From Hetaerina americana (Eukaryota > Arthropoda > Insecta > Odonata > Calopterygidae): 64,000 bases of DNA. Numbering within the stretch: the stretch's first letter is position 1; each line of letters begins with the position of its first letter. A program made the translations under genes and the position numbers. This document shows, one piece after another, positions 19,264 through 29,064 of the stretch. The stretch is taken from positions 85,370,469-85,434,468 of the forward strand of contig JAKTNV010000005.1 of assembly GCA_022747635.1 (NCBI GenBank), written 5' to 3'. The notes under the pieces are model-generated. The model ran no database searches, was not told the origin of the DNA, and was given only the letters and a program-made list of their open reading frames with translations.

Positions 19264-19534
19264 TTCTGCAATTGTAAAAAATCGCCAACACACACAGAGA
19301 TAGATGTACTCTTGGCTACGTAACTTTTGCAAATGTCAAGTTATGACACTAAGATTTAAAGGGAATATCAACAACAGATGTACCAATTTAACAAAAAAAA
19401 CAGAACTCAAATCGGAACGATGGGAGCGCCACACGGTGGTTATTCCGGGAACTTTTTGTTCAAGGTAGTATCATCATCATCATCAGGTAACAACTGAAGT
19501 TGAGTGCCGTCTTATATACATTTAAGATTCTTGA

Positions 19535-20085
19535 AGGAGGGGAGAGGACATGGTAGGAAATGAGGATGGGGAGGGAGAGAGGGGGGGAGGGATATGGGGA
19601 GGGAGGGGGAGAGGGAGATGGGGGAGGGAGCGGGGGGATAGGGGGGAGCGGGGGGAGGGGAGATGGGGAGGGGGAGGGGGAGAAGGGGGAGGGGAGAAGG
19701 GGGAGGGGAGGGGGAGGAGGAGAAGGGGGAGGGGAGGGGGAGGAGGAGAAGGGGGAGAAGGGGAGAGGGGGAGGGGAGGAGGGGGAGGGGAGGAGGGGGA
19801 GGAGTTGGAGGAGGGGGCGGAGGTGGAGGAGGGGGAGGAGGTGGAGGAGGGGGAGGAGGTGGAGGAGGGGGAGGAGGTGGAGGAGGGGGAAGAGGTGGAG
19901 GAGGGGGAAGAGGTGGAGGAGGGGGAAGAGGTGGAGGAGGGGGAAGAGGTGGAGGAGGGGGAGGAGGTGGAGGAGGGGGAGGGGAGAAGGGGGAGGGGGA
20001 GAAGGGGGAGGGGGAGAAGGGGGAGGGGGAGGGGGAGAAGGGGTAGGGGAGAAGGGGGAGGGGTGGGAGGGGGAAAGGGGTGGAT
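19535..20085 (+). repeat. Purine (GGA)-rich minisatellite
   Basis: About 550 bp of almost pure purine on the plus strand. The core (19800-19980) is a tandem array of an 18-bp unit containing GGTGGAGGAGGGGGAGGA with A/G variants. Open frames here encode only Glu/Gly or Gly/Arg repeats and are not genes. The dense G-runs could form G-quadruplex or triplex DNA, which is inference. Confidence 0.95.
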
Positions 20086-20088
20086 GAG

Positions 20089-21005
20089 AAGGGAGATGTT
20101 TACAAAGGATAGTGGAAAAACAGCATTTCGACCTTGTTAAAAACAGTACACATAGCCTTCAGGTGTGAAGTGGTCCACTTGGATGAATGGCAACAGTCAC
20201 CAATTACCCATTGTCAGCTGGGACGACACCAGCAGGCATGCGGAGGGTTGGTGGCCAAGGGGATGAGGCCCTTCTGGAAGGGTGGCGGCGGAATACACCA
20301 CCCTTAACTCACACAATGAGGGACATGCACACACTCAGGGATGGGGCATTTTTTACCAGCTTTTTGTAATGCTCTAGTGGGGTCTTTCTTCAGAATTTCA
20401 AAATTGTTTGAAGAAATGAAGCCTTGGCACTTACTTATGTAATTTTCTTTATCCAGAACAACTATGCTGTTTCCCTTATCTGCTTTGATGATGGTGAGTT
20501 TCTTCTATTTGGGTTGATAGGTTCTCGAGTGTGGCTGCGTCCGTCGATGGGTGTTGGAAGTTGCTAGGCATCATCTTCATATCAGCCAAGATGACATCAG
20601 CGATGAGTTGTTTCGTGCCCCAACTTCCACCTGTATGGACCACTTTGCAGTCTGCAGCTAAGTTTTTATAGATCTTGGTGGATATTAGGAGTGCAGGAGC
20701 ATATTTTAGACCTTTGAGGAGTAAATTAAATGCAGGATCCGAGAGATTGCATTTGGACAAATTTACTACTCTCGGGGAGAAGGTGTTCTCAATAGTTGGT
20801 AGTTGGTCCCTATTGTTAGACCCTTCCAGAAGGGCCTAATGCCTTTGGCCTCCAACCCGCAGCTCACCTACTGGCGTTGTCGATGGGTAATTGGTGACTG
20901 CCGCCATTCACCCAAGTAGACCACTTTGCACTTTAAGACTGTGTGTACTGTTTCCAACAAGGTCAAAACACTGTTTTTCCGCTATCCTTTGTAAACGTCT
21001 CCCTT
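20089..21005 (-). mobile_element. Penelope-like element remnant bounded by inverted repeats
   Basis: Arms of about 190-240 bp, at 20089-20330 and 20819-21005, are inverted copies sharing ends such as AAGGGAGAYGTTTACAAAGG. Between them, on the minus strand, is the N-terminal part of a Penelope-like RT (20476-20760), continued in another frame by ADKGNSIVVLDKENYISKC. Penelope-like elements often carry terminal repeats in inverted or complex arrangements, which fits. The palm and GIY-YIG domains are missing. Confidence 0.7.
20476..20760 (-). pseudogene. Penelope-like RT N-terminal segment
   Basis: The 94-codon frame reads MSKCNLSDPAFNLLLKGLKY at its start and LADMKMMPSNFQHPSTDAAT further on. 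It then shifts frame at EET and continues as ITIIKADKGNSIVVLDKENY to about 20390. The ADKGN..VV.D...Y block is the hallmark of the N-terminal domain of Penelope-like RTs. It is truncated before the palm motifs. Confidence 0.7.
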
Positions 21006-21488
21006 GAAGTTCCTAGCATGAATATTTTTATAATCCACATGCCTTTCACTGCCTCATTGTACAAGGTGTGATCAAAAAAAGACCGGACTGATTTTATAAC
21101 TTGTTTATATCGATGGATACAGCTTAATCAAACTTGTCGCCCTCAAAGTATATGCCTTGGTTGACGACACACCTTTGCCAACATTTCTTCCAGCTATCGA
21201 ACTATGCCTGGTAAGCTGCCTCAGGGATCCTATTCAGGTCTGCCATGCAATTAGTTTTAATGTCCACAATAGACTTGAATTGGTGCCCTTTCAAGGTTGA
21301 TTTTAACTTTGGAAACAAAGAGGTTTTAAAAAACTCTAGGTTGGCATTGGCTCGACCCAGGAGTTCCAGAAAATGTCCACTCGTTTTTGTTTCTATTCAT
21401 CAGTCAGCACCCACCGGACGAATTTTGATGCGACACGCGTCATGCCCAAAATGTCTGTCAAAATTGTCTGACAGGATCCAAAACTGAT

Positions 21489-23158
21489 ATATTCTATTGT
21501 TTCAGGCTTCACTTCGTGGAAGTATTTAATATCCATTACTAAAAGAGAAAGAAAGACTCGTACTTTTCCACAGATTTTATTATACGGTACAACGCGTTTC
21601 ACTGACTTACGGCATCATCAGGTACAAATTTGCAAAACAGACAGAGCAAGCATATATACCCTCAGGACAGAGTGGGGGCGGGGAGGGTTGGAAGGATTTG
21701 AGAGGGGTGGGGCCTCGCAGGTGCGTTGATGGATTGTTTTGACCATTTCCAGGCTAATTTCTCGGAGAGGAGTGGGGAGGGGTATGGGAATAATTGCTCA
21801 TTACAAAGTGTCGTGTTGGGGTTCACCAAGTGCCTTCTAATCTCTAATTGCTCGAGAGCGTCCATTTTTAATCCTTTTCGGAGTGTGTGTAATATCTCTG
21901 GGACAAAGTCACTGCTGTGGTTGAATTCTAGTAAATGCTTGGCGAAGAGAGAGTTGTTATTCTGATTTTTGTGACACCTAGCGTGTTCCTTGACTCGTAA
22001 CTTGATATTCCTGCCGGTCTGACCGACATAAACGCTGTTGCAATCCTTGCATTTCAGTTTATAAATGTCTGATTTGAGAAGGCTATCCTGGGTGTCTTTT
22101 CCATTGGCTAGAAGTTTGGAGAGGGTTATGGGTGGGTAGAAGGCTGCTTTGAGTGAGGTGGGTAGGCAGTTGGAAATTCTATATGAAAGATCTCCCAGAA
22201 ACGGGATCGAGCACCACTTAAAATCTTTAGTTACTTCGGGCTGTGATACGAAAATGCTTTTTATGGCCATTGCTTTTTGTTTTTTCCGTAGTAATGTGTC
22301 AACTAGTTTGGGGTTGAAACCATTGTTGGTAGCTATATTAGTGATATTCACCAGTTCAATTTTGAAGTTTTTGGGGGAAAGGGGGATGTGTAGGAGGCGG
22401 TGGATCATGGAGTGGAGGGCTGCGTGTTTGTGAGAAAAGTGGTGTGCGGAATCATTAGAAATTATATGGTCTGTATATGTGGGTTTCCTATAAATTGCAA
22501 ATTCGTGTCTATTATCCCTAATTGTGATTGTCAAGTCGAGGAAGTTGATGGTACCGTTGACGTCTTTTTCCATGGAGAAGGAGATATTCCGATGAAGAGT
22601 GTTTAGGAAATTAAGGAAGGAGTCTAACTGTCGGTTGGTTCTGGTCCATAGGCATAGTATATCGTCAACGTAACGAAACCAATAGCCCACGTTTTTGTTA
22701 TGCTGATTGTCAGCATTAAAAAGATATTCTTCTACAGAATTGAGGAAGACTTCGGCTAGGAAGGGGGACAGTGGGGAACCCATAGCTAACCCATCCGTTT
22801 GGCTGTAAAGGGTGTGGTTGAAACTAAAATAATTCTGGTTAACTGTCATTTTGATGAGGGGGACCAATTCGTCTGAGATATTTTGGGCAATGGTGGAATC
22901 CTTGAGTAGTTCTTCCACCCTAAGCAAAGTTTCCGATATTGGTACGCAAGTAAATAAATTGCTAATGTCGAAGGAGACTAGCCTCGCTTTTTCTGGGACA
23001 TCAATATCTTTCAATTTTCGGGCTAGCTCTATAGAGTTTTTAACTCCATATTTAGGTTTAAAACCTGTGAGATCTCGGATGATGCCGCAAGTCGGTGAAA
23101 CGCATTGTACCGTATAATAAAATCTGTGGAAAAGTACGAGTCTTTCTTTCTCTTTTAG
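21489..23158 (-). mobile_element. Penelope-like element, 1670 bp, with 12-bp target duplication
   Basis: The insertion is flanked by direct copies of TCCAAAACTGAT (21477-21488 and 23159-23170), which restore the mariner reading frame when collapsed. Its 3' end, at the left, carries a terminal region with a hammerhead-like motif. About 76 bp of that region (21539-21615) recurs inverted at the right end (23083-23158), directly before the RT coding sequence. The 5' end is therefore a truncated RT joined to an inverted piece of the terminal repeat, an arrangement described for Penelope-like elements. The minus-strand ORF is open throughout. Confidence 0.9.
21588..21621 (-). ncRNA. Hammerhead-like motif in the Penelope-like 3' terminal region
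   Basis: On the minus strand the boxes CTGATGA, a 14-base interval, GAAAC, GCGTT and GTA follow one another about 40 bp downstream of the RT/GIY-YIG stop. This is the hammerhead order with a short stem III (AC/GT). Stem I pairing is poor, so activity is doubtful. Confidence 0.35.
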
Positions 23159-23245
23159 TCCAAAACTGATGTTCACTTCCTCGGCTATCTCCCTAACAGT
23201 TAAACAGCGACTATCCCACACCAAATATTTCACCAAATTTAACAT
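21662..23245 (-). CDS. Penelope-like RT + GIY-YIG protein fused to a mariner HTH start
   Basis: One uninterrupted 527-codon frame. Residues 1-29 come from the host mariner (LTVREIAEEVNISFG), about 25 residues come from the inverted terminal repeat, and the rest is Penelope-like. RT blocks are RDLTGFKPKYG, LVSFDISNLFTCVPI (catalytic Asp), DGLAMGSPLSPFLAEVFL and YWFRYVDDILCLW (catalytic DD). The C-terminal domain, residues about 395-460, is a GIY-YIG endonuclease: IYKLKCKDCNSVYVGQTGRN, then the LRVKEH arginine/histidine block. The RT N-terminal domain (ADKGN block) is missing, so the element is 5' truncated and probably inactive. The fusion is a by-product of insertion, and I see no reason to assume it is expressed. 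Confidence 0.85.
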   Translation of the reverse strand: MLNLVKYLVWDSRCLTVREIAEEVNISFGLKEKERLVLFHRFYYTVQCVSPTCGIIRDLTGFKPKYGVKNSIELARKLKDIDVPEKARLVSFDISNLFTCVPISETLLRVEELLKDSTIAQNISDELVPLIKMTVNQNYFSFNHTLYSQTDGLAMGSPLSPFLAEVFLNSVEEYLFNADNQHNKNVGYWFRYVDDILCLWTRTNRQLDSFLNFLNTLHRNISFSMEKDVNGTINFLDLTITIRDNRHEFAIYRKPTYTDHIISNDSAHHFSHKHAALHSMIHRLLHIPLSPKNFKIELVNITNIATNNGFNPKLVDTLLRKKQKAMAIKSIFVSQPEVTKDFKWCSIPFLGDLSYRISNCLPTSLKAAFYPPITLSKLLANGKDTQDSLLKSDIYKLKCKDCNSVYVGQTGRNIKLRVKEHARCHKNQNNNSLFAKHLLEFNHSSDFVPEILHTLRKGLKMDALEQLEIRRHLVNPNTTLCNEQLFPYPSPLLSEKLAWKWSKQSINAPARPHPSQILPTLPAPTLS

Positions 23246-23654
23246 GGTTGGGGTCTGTTGAAGTGGAAGGCCGCCCCTTGTTTACAAATCTTTATCTGTC
23301 GAGGTTCTGCCTTATTAAAGACGACTGTACCACTCAAAACACTGGCTTCAACTCATAGCTTCATGAACAAAGACTTCCAGAATCATTCCAAATGTCTCCA
23401 TAGCACTTTTGCAAAGTTTGAAATAAAAACAAACTGTTCCTCTAGTTCCTTCATTGCTGCAGTTACACGCAGCAACAAACAGGTTAAGACACCGACCTCC
23501 GCTGCTGCTGCATAACAACTCAATGTAAAAAAAAACTATCCCTCTCATTTTAGTCGTCAGATGTGTCACTACATGGCACACTGCATCTCATTTCGATCCA
23601 TCGAACGGTTTGCACAGAATACAATCAGTACGGTCTTTTTTTGATCACACCTTG

Positions 23655-24834
23655 TCAGGATAACATTGACGACAGTTGCCTTGAATAATGGTCCTGAGTA
23701 CAGACATACGATGTCTGAAATGGAAATCAGCTCTAGTAACATCCTGATAGAAAGTGGAAACTACTTCAAGATGGATTAATGACACCATGAAATTTTTAAC
23801 AAAGAATAGGGTTACTTAATAGCATCTGTCATGCCTTGAAAAATAGCCATTACACAAATTATAACAGAGTAAGCATAAGTGCATTTTGATTGCTTGTACT
23901 AATGACTTTTTGCTGTGCATGGGATTCATCCCTGACTTCCTCATGTTAAAATGCTCTTACTTAGCATAGGGAGTTCAGAATACATCCTTTGCTGCAAGTA
24001 CAGCTTGACTGTAAATACATTTGTGAGCAACATCTGACTGTCCTCAAACCAGTTCTGCTTAACTAATTGCCCCTGCCCAACTGCCTTTGGTTTCCCCAGT
24101 CAGTGTACATTTATGGTTCAGCGAGCAGCAGCTCACATGCAGAATATCAACCATTGAATTTCACACACAAATGGAATTCACATGTACATAACACAACCCT
24201 TCCACACACTAGACACAAAAACCCAGACATGTACCAAAAAATTCACTCCCTCAAGTTATACACTGAACCCCTTTGAAATGGTCTCTTTTCAACTCTGTGC
24301 TATCGGATTTCAAATATTGATGATTAAGTGGCATTAATTTATTTTTTGCCCCACTGCTGGTCACCTTACATCCTCCGAATGCCTTCCTTTTTTTTCCATC
24401 CCTCCACTTCTTCCACCTCCTCATGGACATCAACAGAGGGTCAGATCAGACTGGTGCCAAATGACCCATTGAGTTTAAAGATCAGATTCCACTGAAGTCG
24501 TCCACCTGCAGAAGCAATGAGGAGAATGGTATTCAATCACTACACCTTCATGAAATATGAAAAACCGCGATTGAATGCTGATTGAGCAATGAGTCAAAAC
24601 ATTATTTACCACTTAGCAATGCATAATTTTAACCACAGTAAACACTATAATACTTAAATATATGCCAAAATAAACAATTTAAACAACAATTTATTTATGC
24701 AAATGCAATATAATATGTCCACAAAAACAGGATGACAGCGATATAATTTATACACACACTTTTATGTTTGGCTCAAAATTAGTGGCCTATTTTCATTGAT
24801 TCATTAATGAATTCATTATTATATTGACATATTA
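23655..24834. other. No recognisable gene
   Basis: Unique-looking AT-rich DNA of about 1.2 kb between two mariner-type elements. No long frame, tRNA or repeat match was seen. Confidence 0.5.
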
Positions 24835-25587
24835 CGAGGGTCATCCGGAAAGTAGTACCCGTTCGTGAAATAAAGAGACAAAAGTAAATATTAACAAACA
24901 TAAAAAATTTTATTTGAAAGAGGATACTTTAAACTACTTCTCAACATAATCTCCAAGCAAATTAAGGCATTTGTCATAACGTGTGACAAGTTTCTGTATT
25001 CCTGCTGCATAGTCCTTCGCCGCCAGCTCATTGAGATACGTGAGGGACCCATCTTGCACAAATTTTTGCATAATGCAGATGGTGTTTAACAATTTCATGA
25101 ACAATTGTTCGAGAAACATTGGGAAAATGCTCACAGATGTCATCAATTGTGACGCGCCGATCGTTCCTCACGAATTCGTCAACTGAGCTCACCAGTTGGT
25201 CTGTAATGACAGACGGTCTCCCCGAACGCTCATCGTCGTGTGTGTTCCCCCTCCCCATGTTGAAGTTGCGACACCACCGCCGAACAGACGACTCGTCCAT
25301 TACATTGTCTCCATACACCTCCTTTAATTGGCGATGAATATCACATGGGCGAACGTTTCTTGCATTGAGGAATTTAATCACTGCCCTCACTTCACAACTG
25401 GCGGCGTTCTCAATTTTTTTAAACATTGTAAACAATCACAGAAACAACACAGGCAATGCTAGCGTCACGCAACTTGGCTCAGAGAAGGCAGACAAGCCAC
25501 TGAAGCTATCTGACCTCGTCCAGCGGCTACTCGCGTCGTCAGCACTTCATGCGGCACGAACGGGTACTACTTTCCGGATGACCCTTG
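24835..25587 (-). mobile_element. Internally deleted mariner, 753 bp
   Basis: TA occurs on both sides (24833-24834, 25588-25589), and inverted repeats of about 33 bp (CRAGGGTCATCCGGAAAGTA and onward) have one mismatch. The minus strand keeps the transposase N-terminus (25028-25435) and the C-terminal tail (…YDKCLNLLGDYVEK, from 24934). The whole catalytic region is missing, and the two parts meet near 25045. It could only move with transposase supplied by another copy. Confidence 0.9.
25028..25435 (-). pseudogene. Mariner transposase DNA-binding region only
   Basis: 135 codons begin MFTMFKKIENAASCEVRAVI. They contain the two HTH motifs: FLNARNVRPCDIHRQLKEVY and, after the DDERSGRPSV linker, VTIDDICEHFPNVSRTIVHE. 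The frame ends at ICARWVPHVSQ, where the catalytic core should begin. The C-terminal tail of the same transposase follows in a different frame. A protein that binds the ends but cannot cut could act as an inhibitor, but this is speculation. Confidence 0.75.
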
Positions 25588-25953
25588 TATGTACGGGTCA
25601 CACATTGAATTAATATAAATCAATGAAACTCAAAGTTATATTTAACAACTGATATCTTGCAAATATATCCTGGAAAAGCTATTCTCAGCAATTTTATCAC
25701 TAAAAATTTGGCGATAAAACTTCCTCAGTCGATCGTTAAGATAGCGACTTTCGCTCCAGTTTTTTTTGGACATTTTAGGCTCATGAATGAACGTACCACC
25801 AAAAGAGACTGATAAATTTCATTGATAAACGTATTAAAATTATGCCTAATTATCAAAATCTATACAAGACAACACAAGGGTATGTTGGGGGGAAGATGTC
25901 AAGGCACAAGCCTTTCATTCAAAAATATGCAATTGTGCGTACAAGTGAACATA

Positions 25954-26896
25954 CATGGTGGGGCAGAATGGACTCCCTAGTTTCAAAAATCACTGAGGAG
26001 CAAGCAGGTGAATTAGCAGAGTGAGAGTAGTGGCATTAGCTGGGGAAATGATGCCATTTTCAGTAGTCACCATCAAGAGGTCTGGTGAATATCGAGGCTT
26101 TGTCGAAGAAACATTCTTTAAGAACAATAAGTGTGGTGGCGATGCAGAGGGCGATGTGGTCTAGCATATAAGTGCATTTCCACCTCTCCGGCTCAGTAAA
26201 TAAGCAAGAATTTTCGTTTCTGGGTGACTGACAACCCTCGCAAACTTCTCCCAAGATCTCTTCATAGCCCTTAAGTGACAAATTGGTGCACTATATCCTC
26301 CATAGGCATTATTGGGCCTTACTTTTTTGAATTTCGAGGTTCAACTGTTACTGTGAACTCTGTGCCCTTTTGTGAGATGCAGGAGAACGTTTTACTCCCC
26401 AAAATGGAAGGGTATGGTGAGGAATATGACACAGAAGCCTTTTAGTTTCAACAGGATGGGGTCACGGTGCATGTCGCCTGTCATTCACGCCATATCCTGC
26501 AAGAACAATTTGCCGGGCGCCTGATCTCCTCACAAGGGGATGTTCCATGGCCCCCCCACTCCCTGGATTTGAGCTCATGTGATTTTTTTTCTTTGGGGAT
26601 ATCTCCAACCTGAAGTTTACAAAGTTTGACCAAGGACCTTGGAAGCTCTTAAGGGGACAAATACAGATGTCATAACGCAGCATATGCTGAGAAGAGTTCT
26701 TGAAAACTTTTTTGAATGTCTCGACATGTGCATCGCTCACCAAGGTCGGCACTTGGATGAAATAATTTTCAAATCCTAATACAAATAAAATGGCATTGGA
26801 TGTAGTTTTCGGAAATAAAAATCTTTTTTAATTATCTTGGTTGGTTTTTTTTACGATTGACCCATAAAATCATGGAGTCTATTCTGCCCCACCCTG
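25954..26896 (+). mobile_element. Tc1/mariner-like element with short terminal repeats, 940 bp
   Basis: Ends share GTGGGGCAGAATNGACTCC in inverted orientation (25957-25975 and 26875-26893, one mismatch). The plus strand holds the degraded C-terminal half of a DDE transposase (about 26280-26700). The N-terminal half is not recognisable, so this is a deleted, non-autonomous copy. Confidence 0.7.
26280..26700 (+). pseudogene. DDE transposase C-terminal remnant
   Basis: Plus-strand reading gives ALLGLTFLNFEV or, in the neighbouring frame, IIGPYFFEFRGSTVTVNS. This is followed by FQQDGVTVHVACHSRHILQE, GRLISSQGDVPWPPHSLDLS and SCDFFSLG. The QQDG...H and WPP.S.DLS.CDFF blocks carry the second and third catalytic aspartates of a Tc1/mariner-superfamily transposase that differs from the D34D mariners nearby. 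One stop (at 26442) and several frame changes interrupt it. Confidence 0.65.
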
Positions 26897-27532
26897 AACA
26901 AGGCCAGTCTGAAATGTATCTGACCTTCAATTTTGCCATGCACAAAAGTGATGCTAAGAATGAGTTGATATTGATGGGCCTTACATCCGTACACCCATGA
27001 CTCATCACCAGCACAGGACCTGCTGGACACCACCAACACTGATCTTCAGTTTCTTAACACCATCATAACTGGTCAACCCAACAAAATCAAGTCATTCCGT
27101 CATATTGAGAGAAATGAATATAATATGTTGAACATGTACAACAGCGCTTCACACGGCGGCCTGCAGACAGTGACTGGCTCACACAAAGGTGGAGAAATAA
27201 TTCAAGCATGTGCATTAAGCTGTCGCCTTCCACGTGCACATTTGAGTTGTTCCAACATCACTGCTGTGCGCAGGCAACTTCAAGGGCAGTTCCCTTTTTG
27301 ACAGGCCTCATATATTTGAAGATATACAAGGTTTTTCCTGAAAGTAATGTCAGTATGTCTATTTCAAATCATTTGTTGATTTTTCGTTACAAGTGTTCAA
27401 AATTCTTCAAAATGAAGGCTCCTTTTGCGTAAATACATCGGCTCTTGCGAGGCTTCCAGCTTTCAAATATGCTGCAGTAGGCCTCCTTTGGAATGTCCTT
27501 TAATGCTGCAGTGCAAGCTGCTTTCATCCCGT

Positions 27533-28087
27533 CTATTGTCCCAAAATGCTTGCCTTACAAGGGTGTTTTGAGGCATGGAAACAAAAACAATTCGGGGGAG
27601 ACACGTCCGGGCTGTACAGGGGCTGGGGGATCATTGGCATCCCTGCTTTGACCAAGTAGTCTGTGACAATGAAGGTGCTGTGGGCCGGTGCATTGTCGTG
27701 GTACAACTTCCCGTGGTCTGCGATGTCCGGCCGGATGCGTTGAACTCTGCGTTTCAGTCTTTTGAAGACTTTCACATAAAATTTGGAGTTCACAGCGGTT
27801 CCAGGTTCTGACACCTCGAGACAAAACAGTCCTTGGATGTCAAAAGACACGATGTGCATGATCTTGACCTTTGATTTGCTCATTCTGGCTTTCTTTGGAT
27901 GAGGTGATGCTGATGTGTGGTCCGATGATTGTCTTTTGGTTTCCGGGTCATATTCAAATACCGAAGTCTCGTCACCAGTAATGATGCTGACCAAAAATTT
28001 GGGATCATGTTTGCACATGTCAAGATTTTCTTTGTACGTTCCAACGCGGCGTGTCTTTTCGCTGTCAGTGAGCACTTTTGAAACCAT
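27533..28087 (-). CDS. Mariner transposase, catalytic part with third Asp changed to Asn
   Basis: The frame begins MVSKVLTDSEKTRRVGTYKE and holds SIITGDETSVFEYDPETK (first Asp), KLYHDNAPAHSTF (second Asp) and YSPDVSPPNCFCF. The third catalytic position, 34 residues after the second, is Asn instead of Asp. Another frameshift near 27545 displaces the tail, which continues as AFWDNRRDESSLHCSIKGHS. The nonsense codon, the Asn and the frameshift each point to an inactive enzyme. Confidence 0.8.
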   Translation of the reverse strand: MVSKVLTDSEKTRRVGTYKENLDMCKHDPKFLVSIITGDETSVFEYDPETKRQSSDHTSASPHPKKARMSKSKVKIMHIVSFDIQGLFCLEVSEPGTAVNSKFYVKVFKRLKRRVQRIRPDIADHGKLYHDNAPAHSTFIVTDYLVKAGMPMIPQPLYSPDVSPPNCFCFHASKHPCKASILGQ

Positions 28088-28090
28088 TTA

Positions 28091-28444
28091 TGCTCCCACC
28101 TTCCTCATGCCAATATGGTTTGTAACGATCTCATAAACTTGAGTTTTTGGAATGTTTAGCATGTCAGCCATTAAACGAACACTTAATCGTCGGTCTGAGT
28201 TCAACAGTTCCCTCACTCCAATCACATTGTCGGCTTTGATGGTTGTGGATGGCCACATGGCGCAGTCCTTGTTGTCGACCTCTTCCCGGCCTTCCAAAAA
28301 GGCCTTGTGCCACTGAAACACTTGCCGATCTGATAGGGCATCTTCTTTGTAAGCAGTCTTGATCATAGATAAAGTTTCCAAAGCAGTCTTGCCAAGTTTC
28401 ACGCTAAACTTGATCACAAATCTTTGTTCTACCAAGCACTGCAT
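28091..28444 (-). CDS. Mariner transposase, N-terminal part
   Basis: Start MQCLVEQRFVIKFSVKLGKT at 28444; the frame open upstream of it is in the 5' untranslated part. It contains the HTH region with QVFQWHKAFLEGREEVDNKD and LSVRLMADMLNIPKTQVYEI. It ends at MRKVGA with a TAA that sits exactly where related transposases have a lysine, and the same frame continues directly into 27533-28087. This is therefore a single nonsense mutation rather than two genes. Confidence 0.8.
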
Positions 28445-28759
28445 TTTCACTTGCACAAAATCAAAAAACAACCCTCGCAGACAGGCCCGCTCTTTCTCTC
28501 CACATGCTCGGAGCACACTGAGTGACACACGAAACGCTGCTTAGCTGGGTTCTCCCACTATCAGATTAAACCGTTCTGATCACAGTCATACGTACAGTCG
28601 TGACACAATGAAATCACTGACATTACTTTCAAGATATACCTTGTAGATAGACATACCTATCCTTACAATTCCACAAATACAAGCCTATCTATCTCTCTTA
28701 TAATAATCTGGTGGACCAAACTGCCAATGACAAAAGCACCCCTTTGGTGTCACAAACAA

Positions 28760-29064
28760 AATCACGGGATCGGGCAGTGCAGTGGCTAACGTACAGGCTT
28801 CCCACCAAGAGTACGGGTTCGAATACCAGAGGCGGCAGATACTATATTTTTTAGTGGTATCCTGATCCTTACTTGAGATGCTTTGTGGAGAGCACTTTGA
28901 GTGAGTACGACGCCCGTCGGATGGGACGTTAAACGACAGACCCCTTGGCACCTTTCAACAAGAGCAGGCTAATGCCAACGCCGGGTGCTCTCCAACATTA
29001 CTTCCCCATCCATCCCAAATGGCACAAATGACCTTAGATGTCGGTCACCTCCCCTAAAAATACT
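28760..29064 (+). mobile_element. tRNA-derived SINE, family A, copy 1
   Basis: A tRNA-like head has a box A-like GTGGCTAACGTACAGG and a box B-like GGGTTCGAATACC. A body follows with GAGAGCACTTTGAGTGAGTA, CGTCGGATGGGACGTTAAA and CCAACGCCGGG, ending in CACCTCCCCTAAAAATA. Length is about 300 bp. The same order is seen at 29637, 45405 and 48880 (minus). Confidence 0.85.

Larger units (their letters stand above)
18141..19468 (-). mobile_element. Mariner element with 150-bp terminal inverted repeats
   Basis: The element is 1328 bp, flanked by TA on both sides (18139-18140 and 19469-19470). Bases 18141-18290 and 19319-19468 are inverted copies that I read as differing at a single position (T/A at the tenth base). 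They are much longer than the roughly 30-bp repeats usual for mariners, and the near identity indicates a recent insertion. The minus strand carries the transposase in two frames separated by one short deletion. Confidence 0.9.
21062..23654 (-). mobile_element. Mariner-type element interrupted by a Penelope-like element
   Basis: Terminal inverted repeats of about 23 bp (CAAGGTGTGATCAAAAAAAG at the left, its complement ending at 23654) bound a mariner-type element; TA precedes the left end. Without the insertion (21489-23158) and one target copy it is about 910 bp. The minus strand encodes the N-terminal HTH region (23171 to about 23500), with REIAEEVNISFG split by the insertion and SCQTILTDILGMTRVASKFV beyond it. 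It also encodes the characteristic C-terminus (IPEAAYQA, SWKKCWQRCVV, YFEGD) near 21100-21240. The catalytic DDE region between them is deleted, so it was already non-autonomous before the insertion. Confidence 0.85.
27327..28643 (-). mobile_element. Mariner element, 1317 bp
   Basis: TA lies on both sides (27325-27326 and 28644-28645), and imperfect terminal inverted repeats of about 28 bp begin CAAGGT and share GAAAGTAATGTCAGT. The minus strand encodes a near full-length transposase split by one nonsense codon and a C-terminal frameshift. The element abuts the composite repeat that starts at 28650. Confidence 0.9.

Noticed and set aside
19550..20140. Long open frames in all three plus frames (Glu/Gly and Gly/Arg repeats)
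   Set aside because: They are products of the purine minisatellite; frames stay open because GGA/GAG repeats contain no stops.
24060..24280. Plus-strand 69-codon ORF
   Set aside because: No motif or splice context; length is within chance expectation for this composition.
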